A stretch of DNA of 64,000 bases from Nostoc spongiaeforme FACHB-130. GTDB taxonomy: Bacteria; Cyanobacteriota; Cyanobacteriia; Cyanobacteriales; Nostocaceae. The position numbers were made by a program, and so were the translations under genes. Positions 44,300 through 52,007 of this stretch are shown here, piece by piece (the stretch's first letter is position 1; each line of letters starts with the position of its first letter). A model generated the notes under the pieces. It was given only the letters and a program-made list of their open reading frames with translations, was not told where the DNA came from and searched no databases. Location: positions 62,001 to 126,000 of the forward strand of contig NZ_JACJTB010000001.1 of NCBI RefSeq assembly GCF_014698475.1. Reading direction: 5' to 3'.

Positions 44300-47200
44300 T
44301 CACGAAAATTTCTCGCCTAATTCCGTTAGCTTTTTCTTCGCCAACTCCCGCACCTGCTCATCAGGGTCATTGGTGGCGCGATCGCGTAACAATGGTAATG
44401 TCTGTGGATAGTGGGGATATTGTTCGGTAATGGCTTCTAGTGCGACTTGGCGGGGATTATCTTGAAAACTATATTCCCGCGTAAAGGGGTCGTTAACAGC
44501 ACAGTTATAAAATAATTCAAATAAATCAAGTTGGTCTTGAAAACCCCTGGCTAACTCTTGTACAGCCACTTGTCGGACATTCGATGATTTATCAACAATG
44601 GCGCGTTTCTTGAGAATTACCAGCGTCTCAGGGTCATTTTTGAAACGTCTGGCTAATTCTTGCAAAGCAGCTTGACGGACATCTGCATATTTATCAGCTG
44701 TTGCGTGTTTTTTTAATATTGGGAGAATATCAGGGTCATTGGTGAAATTTTTGGCGAGTTTTTGCAATGCTGTGCGGCGGACATATTCATTCTCATCGGT
44801 GGTGGCGCTTTGTTTGAGAATGAGTAAGGTATCGGGATGATTTGTGAACCCTCTCGCTAATTCTTGCACAGCCGCACGCCGGACATCAGAATATTGATCT
44901 GCGATCGCCCTTTGTTGCAAAATCAACAGAGTTTCAGCATCATCTTTAAATCCTCTAGCTAATTCTTGCACCGCCGCACGTCTGACATACTGGTCGTTAT
45001 CCGCCGTCGTACGCTGTTTTAGCCAAGGTAAAATTTCTGGTTCATCTTTAAACCCCCGCGCCAATTCTTCAACGGCTGTTTGACGCACACCAGAATATTG
45101 ATCAGTTATGGCGCATTGTTGGAGGATAGAGAAAGTATCAGCATCATCTTTGAAACTCCTAGCTAATTCTTGCACAGCCGCTTGGCGGACATATTCATTT
45201 TCATCATTGATAGCGCGTTGCTTGAGTATCAACAGAGTATCAGCATCATCTTTGAAACTTCTAGCTAATTCTTGCACAGCCGCTTGGCGCACAGTCCAGT
45301 CATCATCTGTGGTGCGTTGTTTCAACCAAGGTAAAGTTGCTAAATCATCTTTAAACCCCCGTGCTAACTCTTGGACTGCTACTTGGCGCACAGTCCCAGA
45401 ATTATCAGCCGTCACACGCTGTTTTAGCCAGTGTAAGATATCGGGTTTGTCTTTAAAACCCCTGGCTAATTCCTGCACAGCCGCTTGACGCACATATTCA
45501 TTTTCATCGCTGGTGGCGCGTGTTTGCAGCAATGGGAGAATTTCTAAATCATCTTTGAAATTCCGTACGAGTTCTTGCAATGCTACTTGTCTGACTGTCC
45601 AATCATTATCTGCGATCGCCCGTTGTTTTAACCATACCAAAGTATCAACATGATCTCGAAAACTTCTCGCTAATTCTTGGACTGAAGTCCGGCGCACATC
45701 TTCATGTTCATCAGCGTTAGCCAGTTGCTTCAACCAAACTAAAGTATCAGCATCATCTTTCCAAGTTGTCGCCACAGATGTCACTGCTTTAGTCCGAATT
45801 TCTTGGACTAATTTTGTTTCTTCTTCATCTCGATAAGGTTGATAATAATAACCAAGGTCATATTTCGTTAAATCTTTCAGTCGATTTAATAATTTATTCG
45901 CCGTTGTTGTGACTAACAAGCGATTCCGTACCTCTGCAAGACACTTAGCCGCTAAAAACAAATTAATAAACTTTTCCCCTTCACCATCTTGTGCCATTAA
46001 ATATTCGAGAATTTCGCAAACAAACCTCGGCTCAATCATTCCAGTAATCAGGCGCAAAACCTCATGCCAAGTTTCATAACGCCAATGTTTGCCAAACACT
46101 TCATTATTTAATTCTTTAATGGATAGTGTTTGTGTTTCCTTAAACTGCCAGACAAACTCCCAAGCACAAAAATATTCTAAAAAAGTCCGATGCACAAAAG
46201 CATAATAATCTCCACCCAAAAAACACAACATAAAATTGCGCGTCCGTAGTTGATTAATCATCACCCGCGCCACTTTAGTTGGGTTTTCAAATTCGATATT
46301 TTTTAAATAGCGAATCAAGATTTTTTCTAAATCATGCACACTAATTAAATTGCCAGTCAACCCTTTAGCACTAGTTTGCATGTGATAAGCAACTTGACGC
46401 AACATCGCCTGCTTATCTTTATAGTCAATCGTTTTCGGATCAAGCCGCGAATCTTCTACTAAAGCGCGTTCCACATCCCATTGATGCAGCAACACTCGTG
46501 ATGCTTGTTCATAAAGTGTGGCGCGATCGCGGGGCAATTCTTGGTTACGATTGAGAATTGCCATCATCGTTAATAACAGTGGATTTCCTGCCAATTCACC
46601 AATCGATTTTGAAGTATCAATTGCTTTTTGTAACCGTTCCCGTTTTCGTAACTTATCTTCTTCATCATGAAAAGTTAACTCATGCCAACGATAGATAAAA
46701 TCTTGAATTTGTTCTGACTCCAAATCTTGCAACATAAAATGGCGAAATTCTGCATCTCGTAACCGTTGTGGTTTATAGCCAATTACCCGCGAACTTACAA
46801 TTACTCGCACATTAGGATAGACATTCGTAAACCGATGAATATCTGTAATCACATCTTCACGTTTTCCCAACTCAAAAACTTCATCTAAGCCATCAAACAT
46901 TACCAAAGCATTTCCCGCTTTTAAATGTTCATGGAGTTGATTTTGATTCAGATGATGAACTATACCACTACATTTATGAAAAAACTCTAAGAAATTACTA
47001 CACTCATTATTTTCTCGTCTTCTAATATAAGTGCGTAACTCAATTAATAAAGGAATCGGTTGGAAAATAATATTATTTAGCGGTGTTTCCGCCCAATTCA
47101 ACGCTAAAAATTGCAATAATGTCGATTTACCAGAACCAGGATCACCTAAAATAACTATATATTTACAAACAGGATTATTAATAACATCTAATACCGAAAC

Positions 47201-48025
47201 AATTGGCTGTTCAAAATAAACTCGGCGGTAGCCTTCTAACTCTTCTAACAAAATTTCCGCTTCTACTTGATTGCTGTCTCGCTGCTTTTTGAGATGTTCT
47301 TTAGGTAGTTCATGTACTTGGGGTAAAACTTGATGCACTTCCCGGACATTCTGAGCAATAAACATCCGCCATAACTTCAATTCATTATAAGCATACCCAG
47401 TGGTATCTAAACTATCTAATTTCAGATTTCCATAACGCTCATATAGTCCTTCTTGATACTTTTGTAAATCAAAATCTGTCGGAATCCCACCTATATATTT
47501 CAAACTGCTATTTATTTCTTCTAAATTTTGGCTATCTAAAAGAGAGCGTAACTTATCTGACTCACGAATAAGAGCTTTAACTTTTTTGATATATCTTTTG
47601 GTTAATCTTTCCCATTCAAATTTATGGGGTAAACTCGGTAAATTCATCTCATACCAAGTACGGAAAAGTACTTGAGTATCTAGAGAATGACATTCTGCTT
47701 GAAAAGGATAACCGAGAATCTCCCTGAGAAATTGGTTACTAATAAACTCTTTCAAAGCTTTAGTATATTGTTGCAGTGCTAGTTCTTCGATATCTGCATC
47801 TTCTAATTCCTGCTGGATTAATTCTAAAAATTCCTTTAAGGCTTTGCCAGCAGTAATTTCTATTTCTTCCTTTTTAAACTGCTGTAAAATGTTCTTCGGT
47901 ATACACTTTAATATATCCTTAGCCCAGTCCTTGACTACATCTTTGGCTAATTCCTCAAAAATCGGTTTAAAAGCAAATCCGACAGCTTGAGTTACGCCCC
48001 AAACAGCCAACCAATCTATTATCAT
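44300..48025 (-). CDS. NACHT-HEAT protein (STAND NTPase, bacterial NLR-like)
   Basis: A 1241-residue protein. Residues 1-250 are helical with no recognised effector motif; the first 50 (WLAVWGVTQAVGFAF, then ELAKDVVKDWAKDIL) recur in cyanobacterial NACHT proteins. The NACHT NTPase spans about 285-640: Walker A VILGDPGSGKSTLLQF near 291-306, Walker B ALVMFDGLDEV near 375-385, sensor VIVSSRVIGYKP near 406-417, then LAGNPLLLTMMA. Residues about 757-1241 are 14 HEAT-type repeats of about 34 residues, consensus VRQAAVQELARGFKDD. Bacterial NACHT proteins include anti-phage sensors; a role in signalling is also possible. The gene stands alone on its strand. Confidence 0.9.
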   Translation of the reverse strand: MIIDWLAVWGVTQAVGFAFKPIFEELAKDVVKDWAKDILKCIPKNILQQFKKEEIEITAGKALKEFLELIQQELEDADIEELALQQYTKALKEFISNQFLREILGYPFQAECHSLDTQVLFRTWYEMNLPSLPHKFEWERLTKRYIKKVKALIRESDKLRSLLDSQNLEEINSSLKYIGGIPTDFDLQKYQEGLYERYGNLKLDSLDTTGYAYNELKLWRMFIAQNVREVHQVLPQVHELPKEHLKKQRDSNQVEAEILLEELEGYRRVYFEQPIVSVLDVINNPVCKYIVILGDPGSGKSTLLQFLALNWAETPLNNIIFQPIPLLIELRTYIRRRENNECSNFLEFFHKCSGIVHHLNQNQLHEHLKAGNALVMFDGLDEVFELGKREDVITDIHRFTNVYPNVRVIVSSRVIGYKPQRLRDAEFRHFMLQDLESEQIQDFIYRWHELTFHDEEDKLRKRERLQKAIDTSKSIGELAGNPLLLTMMAILNRNQELPRDRATLYEQASRVLLHQWDVERALVEDSRLDPKTIDYKDKQAMLRQVAYHMQTSAKGLTGNLISVHDLEKILIRYLKNIEFENPTKVARVMINQLRTRNFMLCFLGGDYYAFVHRTFLEYFCAWEFVWQFKETQTLSIKELNNEVFGKHWRYETWHEVLRLITGMIEPRFVCEILEYLMAQDGEGEKFINLFLAAKCLAEVRNRLLVTTTANKLLNRLKDLTKYDLGYYYQPYRDEEETKLVQEIRTKAVTSVATTWKDDADTLVWLKQLANADEHEDVRRTSVQELARSFRDHVDTLVWLKQRAIADNDWTVRQVALQELVRNFKDDLEILPLLQTRATSDENEYVRQAAVQELARGFKDKPDILHWLKQRVTADNSGTVRQVAVQELARGFKDDLATLPWLKQRTTDDDWTVRQAAVQELARSFKDDADTLLILKQRAINDENEYVRQAAVQELARSFKDDADTFSILQQCAITDQYSGVRQTAVEELARGFKDEPEILPWLKQRTTADNDQYVRRAAVQELARGFKDDAETLLILQQRAIADQYSDVRRAAVQELARGFTNHPDTLLILKQSATTDENEYVRRTALQKLAKNFTNDPDILPILKKHATADKYADVRQAALQELARRFKNDPETLVILKKRAIVDKSSNVRQVAVQELARGFQDQLDLFELFYNCAVNDPFTREYSFQDNPRQVALEAITEQYPHYPQTLPLLRDRATNDPDEQVRELAKKKLTELGEKFS
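44303..45757. repeat. Tandem 102-bp repeats encoding the HEAT array
   Basis: Fourteen units of about 102 bases (one is 9 bases or more longer). Units 1-12 are closely similar; units 13 and 14, at the gene's 3' end (low coordinates), have diverged. The frequent GAGCAAGAATTAGCT/GCTAACTCTTGCA-type words recur at the same phase, which shows recent expansion or homogenisation. Confidence 0.9.
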
Positions 48026-48323
48026 AATCGCATTTACCCAGGTTTAAACTTACAAGATATGCAATCGTTACAAGGGTGAACTAAGGCAGGTAAAAGATTA
48101 TGAGCATTTTTCTCTAAAAAGTACTTTATATTTAATTGTAACTAATTAATTTATGCTTGGTGAATGTACAAATAAATATGATGATGATATTCCAAAGTAA
48201 TATACAACTTTTGATACACTGTATAGATTAGATTTTTAATTATTAGTAATAACCGTAAATGAGTCAATTCAACTGAGTAAATAATAAGTATATATATGAC
48301 TCATATTTGACTTTTGAAATACA

Positions 48324-48543
48324 AGTAGTGGACTGACACAGTTAAATTTGTACAATAACCGAAATTCCATCCTCGTCCATCTGTCTTGAAAAGTTTGCTC
48401 AAGTCGGCAGAGCCGCCCACGCAACGCCAGTGAGGGAGTCGGGGAACCCGCCCAACGCACTGGCTCAACTTTTCGCTGCGTCCATCGGCGGTTAAATCTA
48501 TCCAAACTCTATTGCATCACCTTAGTCGTGTCAGTCCACTACT
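48324..48543. mobile_element. MITE-like element with 16-bp terminal inverted repeats
   Basis: Perfect 16-bp ends, AGTAGTGGACTGACAC (48324-48339) and GTGTCAGTCCACTACT (48528-48543), enclose about 190 bases without a gene. If the ends are read as GTGGACTGACAC, both are flanked by TA, which would fit an IS630/Tc1-type target duplication. A palindromic block with CAAGTCGGCAGAGCCGCCCA (about 48405-48480), seen also at 17842 and near 57852, is nested inside. Its right end lies 20 bases from the first NsiR1-type promoter. Confidence 0.8.
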
Positions 48544-48563
48544 AACTAAGAGTTATAGCTTTA

Positions 48564-48591
48564 TCCGGATTAGTTAGCATCTACCGGGAAC
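48564..48591 (+). promoter_or_regulatory. DIF+-like promoter of NsiR1 unit 1
   Basis: TCCGGA at 48564-48569 is the full consensus of the heterocyst-type -35 motif. The -10 position aligned with the other units is poor (GGGAAC at 48586-48591). Five similar promoters, with TCCGGT and TAGAAC 16 bases apart, drive units 2 to 6. Confidence 0.65.
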
Positions 48592-48596
48592 AGTTT

Positions 48597-48659
48597 ATTG
48601 GTAGATGCACCTTGATCTTCAACTCCCCTGGCTGTTTAACATAGCTGGGGGTTTTTTTT
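48597..48659 (+). ncRNA. NsiR1-like small RNA, unit 1 (diverged)
   Basis: About 63 bases predicted. It keeps ATTGGTAGATGCACC but differs after it. The terminator hairpin CCCCTGGCT / AGCTGGGG has two wobble pairs and is followed by T8. The -35 is the best of the array. Confidence 0.65.
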
Positions 48660-48702
48660 GGAAGTTTTATCCGGTTAGAGACAGCCGTCAATAGAACAAT
48701 TA

Positions 48703-48766
48703 ATTGGTAGATGCACCCTGATAACTAATTCCCCTAGCTGGCTTTCACCAACTGGGGGATTTTTTT
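48703..48766 (+). ncRNA. NsiR1-like small RNA, unit 2
   Basis: About 64 bases predicted from the base after TAGAAC-N5 to the end of T7 (48760-48766). It holds ATTGGTAGATGCACCCTGAT and a hairpin CCCCTAGCTGG / CCAACTGGGGG. Confidence 0.8.
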
Positions 48767-48827
48767 GCGTAATTTCAGAATCAGAAAAATTTTATCCGGT
48801 TAGAGCCAGCCGTCAATAGAACAATTA

Positions 48828-48891
48828 ATTGGTAGATGCACCCTGATAACTAATTCCCCTAGCTGGCTTTCGCCAACTGGGGGATTTTTTT
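48828..48891 (+). ncRNA. NsiR1-like small RNA, unit 3
   Basis: Repeats unit 2 exactly except for one base in the hairpin loop (CTTTCGCC instead of CTTTCACC). Promoter TCCGGT at 48795-48800. Confidence 0.8.
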
Positions 48892-48952
48892 GCGTAATTT
48901 CAGAATCAGAAAAATTTTATCCGGTTAGAGCCAGTCGTCAATAGAACAATTA

Positions 48953-49016
48953 ATTGGTAGATGCACCCTGATAACTAATTCCCCTAGCTGGTTTTCACCA
49001 ACTGGGGGATTTTTTT
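48953..49016 (+). ncRNA. NsiR1-like small RNA, unit 4
   Basis: Same as unit 2 apart from GGTTTT in place of GGCTTT in the hairpin loop; the spacer reads CAGTCG in place of CAGCCG. Promoter TCCGGT at 48920-48925. Confidence 0.8.
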
Positions 49017-49077
49017 GCGTAATTTCAGAATCAGAAAAGTTTTATCCGGTTAGAGCCAGCCGTCAATAGAACAATTA

Positions 49078-49141
49078 ATTGGTAGATGCACCCTGATAAC
49101 TAATTCCCCTAGCTGGCTTTCACCAACTGGGGAATTTTTTT
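49078..49141 (+). ncRNA. NsiR1-like small RNA, unit 5
   Basis: Same as unit 2 but the last stem base is changed (TGGGGAAT in place of TGGGGGAT). Promoter TCCGGT at 49045-49050. Confidence 0.8.
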
Positions 49142-49202
49142 GCGTAATTTCAGAATCAGAAAAATTTTATCCGGTTAGAGCCAGCCGTCAATAGAACAAT
49201 TA

Positions 49203-49264
49203 ATTGGTAGATGCACCCTGATAACTAATTCCCCCAGAGGCTGCCACCACTGGGGGATTTTTTT
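49203..49264 (+). ncRNA. NsiR1-like small RNA, unit 6 (different hairpin)
   Basis: Keeps the 5' part of the unit but has a different terminator, CCCCCAG / CTGGGGG around AGGCTGCCACCA, ending in T7 at 49258-49264. It is the last unit; no further box follows. Promoter TCCGGT at 49170-49175. Confidence 0.78.
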
Positions 49265-49404
49265 ATGGATTGCAAACATCATTGCTGCGAGTGTGATTTC
49301 CAAGCTACAGAGATAAAAACGCAGTTGATTTGTGATAACACTCCTCAGTTATTTACCAAGAATAAATAATAGTAAATATTTAAATTCTCACAAATCAAGC
49401 AGAT

Positions 49405-49980
49405 TTATCTTTGCCAACCTACTAAACCCACTATTTCTAATGCTTCCGCCACTTGTGGATGCAATGTGCAGTACCAAACATCCTCAAAACTCCACTCAAC
49501 CAAAATGGCAGTCGGAAATGGCGAACCATCAGCATGAGTCGGTAACACACAATTTAAATGTTTTGCCAGCAAGTAGCCAAGCCTAGCATATTGCAAATTC
49601 ACAGCCCCGTAATGGTCATAACTAGCTGCTTTGGCTAATTCAGAAGTTGTCGTAGTCCGGTTAGGGAAATGATAATGAGCCACTAACATCGCTCGGTGTC
49701 CCGGCGTGAGGCTGGCTTCAATAGTGGTAAAAGCTTCGGCATATTCTTCAGCCGAAGGAAGAAACTTATCAATGTGAGAGTCAGGAGTATCAATTACCTC
49801 TTCCATATCATCCAACGCCGCCGCAATCAGTTCACTGCAAAAGGCGCTTTTTGTGTATCCCATCAATTGCGCTAGTTTCTCTAGGCGGGAGTGGTCTGTA
49901 GGTAAGAGCGTTACAGAAAACCTCACTGACTCTTCCTGGCACTGCAACATCTTGTGTGCTAATCTTTGAACCTTAGTCAT
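49405..49980 (-). CDS. Ribbon-helix-helix protein with a C-terminal HNH-associated-like domain
   Basis: About 191 residues from the ATG at 49980 (MTKVQRLAHKML); the longer frame from 50064 adds a lead without family character. Residues 18-60 (RFSVTLLPTDHSRLEKLAQLMG...AALDDMEE) look like a ribbon-helix-helix DNA-binding fold. The second half, HRAMLVAHYHFPNRTTTTSE then GAVNLQYARLGYLLAKHLN, resembles a domain that I recall near HNH/McrA-type nucleases, but no HNH motif is present. It could be a regulator or the recognition part of a restriction or toxin system. It lies between the NsiR1 array and a MITE. Confidence 0.6.
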   Translation of the reverse strand: MTKVQRLAHKMLQCQEESVRFSVTLLPTDHSRLEKLAQLMGYTKSAFCSELIAAALDDMEEVIDTPDSHIDKFLPSAEEYAEAFTTIEASLTPGHRAMLVAHYHFPNRTTTTSELAKAASYDHYGAVNLQYARLGYLLAKHLNCVLPTHADGSPFPTAILVEWSFEDVWYCTLHPQVAEALEIVGLVGWQR

Positions 49981-50064
49981 AACGGCAAAATGCACCAAAA
50001 ATAATTCATCATTTTTAACACCAGTATTTACGGTGGTCAAATTCTGGTGACATATATTTTGCAC

Positions 50065-50424
50065 CTAGTCCCAATAGTATTCCTGCTCTGATACCAATTC
50101 ACGAAATTACTGATACAAATAACTTCCTCTGCCCCTCTGCTTGCCTATTTGTATCAAACAGGACTTACGCAAAAATTCGCAAAAAGCTTAATTTATCGAA
50201 CCGCCAAGTCGCCGAGAGCGCCAAGAAATCGTAGAGTCTGTGTAAGTCCTATCAAACTTAAAATGAAATGGTATTATACCAATTCACAATTCGCAAGTCG
50301 CAATTCGCAATTAAAAAACTTAGATACAGTAAACCTTTCAGGGTTTACATCTGTATCAGATTTTTCGTGAAATGGTATTACACCCATTCTTAACAGACAA
50401 TCTTTGTGTATCGCCCTATGATGG
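50065..50424. other. Repeat-bearing intergenic region between the RHH gene and opcA
   Basis: Contains the 91-base MITE at 50160-50250 and short repeated words ATTCGCAAGTCGCAATTCGC near 50287-50306. No gene seen; the frame 50149-50370 crosses the MITE. Confidence 0.5.
50160..50250. mobile_element. 91-bp MITE with 7-bp target duplication
   Basis: Ends AGGACTTACGCA (50160-50171) and TGTGTAAGTCCT (50239-50250) form near-perfect inverted repeats. The 7-base word ATCAAAC flanks it on both sides (50153-50159 and 50251-50257), a direct target duplication. The interior, CTTAATTTATCGAACCGCC and GCCAAGAAATCGTAGAGTCTG, recurs in the copy at 63252-63370. Confidence 0.85.
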
Positions 50425-50462
50425 AAAAAAGCCCCCCATTTGGAACCACGGGAGGCTTTTTT
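50425..50462. terminator. Bidirectional terminator at the end of opcA
   Basis: AAAAAAGCCCCCC (50425-50437) and GGGAGGCTTTTTT (50450-50462) form a hairpin with one wobble pair and T-runs on both strands. It ends the minus-strand oxidative pentose phosphate operon 16 bases after opcA. Confidence 0.85.
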
Positions 50463-50478
50463 GAGAAATTTGCTGAGA

Positions 50479-51843
50479 TTACACTGCCAATTTCAGGATT
50501 TGGGCAATAACTCCTAAACTGTCTTCTAATAAATTCTCACGTCCCCAGCGTTGTACTTGCTGACTCAGCAGTACTTCGGCTTTTTGTTCGGAAAGTGAGC
50601 TAACTTGTTGGACTAAACCAGAAGTTTGAGCGCCGCCGTGGGTTTCCATCCGCATACAACCGCCGGTTTCTGTACAAATTAAGGTGCTACAGTCGGCTTT
50701 GGGATTGGTGGAACTGAGACGTAATGCGATTAAGTCTCCGGGAATTTCGCCGACATCAGCAACGGGAACTCCGGCTAATTCGGCTTCTATTTGTTTTTGG
50801 TCTTGTGCGACAAAGCGAATCCGCAGAATATCATAGTCATCGCTTTGTTTTTGGCAGGAAATTGGCATCCATTCTAGACGACTAGCCAGCCAACCCAAAA
50901 ACAATAGTGCTTGGGCAGAGTTGCCTTTTTCATAATCCAGCATTACGCGGTCAATATCTTTTAATGCGGCACGACGGTGTGGTGGGTCGTAGGCTTCTGC
51001 TGTTAACTCTTGCCATGCTGAGATTCGTCGCCAGTTCAGGTCAGCTAAAGGTACGTTGGTTTCAACCAATTCTTGTAAGCTGAGTAAGTCATGTTCTGGC
51101 TCGTTAAAGTTGCAGGAATCAACTATGACGTTGTTGCAAACTGCTGCCAGTCGCTTAAATAAGGGGTTGTTGGGGTCGGGAGTCGCTTTCCACCACAAGA
51201 ACTTGGGCAAACCACCGATGAGTAATGCGGGAATCATCCCGCCAATTCTTTCTAAAGCTGAGGTGGTTCCAGAGAGGGTGATGTATTCGCAACAAACCAA
51301 AGTGCTGGAAGATTGCTTTTGAATTGGGCAGTAAGCTGAAACTTGGGCTTTTACACCTTCATCTTCGCCTGCGATCGGGCAGAGGGCAATAATCCGGCAG
51401 GGGTTACGCAAAGCAATTTCATCAGCAATTCTGGGGCTGGTGACACTGAAGTTATAGGAACCGTTACCATTGTCTGTAACGACTCCATTACCTTGACGTT
51501 TGCTGTATTCTTCCCGTAGTTTGGCTAAGGTTTCTGGTGTAGTGGTGCCGGTTTCGGGCAGTTCATATTTTTGTTGTGCTAACCGCAGGGCGATGTCAGT
51601 TTGTGGCCCTAAAATCCCATCAATGGGGCCGTTATAAAATCCCAGAGATGCTAGGAGATATTGGGTTTCTTCGGGTTCGTAAACCACTAAGGTAAAAGTT
51701 GTGGCACGAGTGGCGGCGGGTAGTGCGCCATCTTCACCGGTGATACCGTAACTTTGCCAAATTTGATTCAATTCCGCTTCGATTTCGTTGAGCGAAATGT
51801 CTTTGGGGGCTTGGAGTGAAAAAATGGTAGGAGCTTGGGTCAT
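50479..51843 (-). CDS. opcA: Glucose-6-phosphate dehydrogenase assembly protein OpcA
   Basis: A 454-residue protein. Residues 55-110 hold a peptidoglycan-binding-like helical motif (YLLASLGFYNGPIDGILGPQ) found in cyanobacterial OpcA; the rest is the OpcA domain with CPIAGEDEGVKAQVSAYCPI near 160-180 and FLWWKATPDPNNPLF near 215-229. OpcA activates G6PDH, allosterically and under redox control, and is essential in the dark and in heterocysts. It is the last gene of fbp-tal-zwf-opcA, 164 bases after zwf. Confidence 0.93.
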   Translation of the reverse strand: MTQAPTIFSLQAPKDISLNEIEAELNQIWQSYGITGEDGALPAATRATTFTLVVYEPEETQYLLASLGFYNGPIDGILGPQTDIALRLAQQKYELPETGTTTPETLAKLREEYSKRQGNGVVTDNGNGSYNFSVTSPRIADEIALRNPCRIIALCPIAGEDEGVKAQVSAYCPIQKQSSSTLVCCEYITLSGTTSALERIGGMIPALLIGGLPKFLWWKATPDPNNPLFKRLAAVCNNVIVDSCNFNEPEHDLLSLQELVETNVPLADLNWRRISAWQELTAEAYDPPHRRAALKDIDRVMLDYEKGNSAQALLFLGWLASRLEWMPISCQKQSDDYDILRIRFVAQDQKQIEAELAGVPVADVGEIPGDLIALRLSSTNPKADCSTLICTETGGCMRMETHGGAQTSGLVQQVSSLSEQKAEVLLSQQVQRWGRENLLEDSLGVIAQILKLAV

Positions 51844-52007
51844 AGTAATTTTGGATTTTGGATTTTGGATTTTGGATTGACGATTTAAGATTTTTGATTA
51901 AGAACTACTAAACAGAATTAGCAAGAAATGGTTTTTACTTTTATCTATTACCTATTCGCTATTTATTTAGTCCCTAATCTAAAATCTAAAATCTAAAATC
52001 TAAAATT
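51844..52007. repeat. Heptanucleotide repeats between zwf and opcA
   Basis: TTTTGGA occurs three times in tandem at 51851-51873 and AATCTAA-type heptamers (period 7) at 51974-52005. The two blocks partly complement each other (TTTTGGAT / ATCTAAAA). They lie inside the operon and may affect mRNA processing. Confidence 0.75.

Larger units (their letters stand above)
48558..49265 (+). repeat. Tandem array of six NsiR1-type small RNA units
   Basis: Each unit has a TTATCCGG box, a promoter spacer, TTGGTAGATGCACC, and a hairpin with a T-run. The -35 boxes start at 48564, 48670, 48795, 48920, 49045 and 49170; units 2 to 6 repeat every 125 bases and are nearly identical, while the first is 106 bases away and diverged. 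The layout agrees with NsiR1, a heterocyst-specific small RNA described in Anabaena/Nostoc as a tandem array near hetF. TCCGG at -35 matches the DIF+ class of heterocyst promoters. Confidence 0.85.

Noticed and set aside
45108-45488. A 126-codon gene opposite the NACHT gene
   Set aside because: It is the antisense reading of the HEAT repeats; the periodic protein only mirrors the 102-base repeat.
48269-48505. A 78-codon minus-strand gene
   Set aside because: It lies across the MITE-like element and the nested palindrome; no family likeness.
48541-49270. CRISPR array
   Set aside because: The 125-base units are almost entirely repeat with no variable spacers, and each holds a promoter box and terminator. 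No cas genes are nearby.
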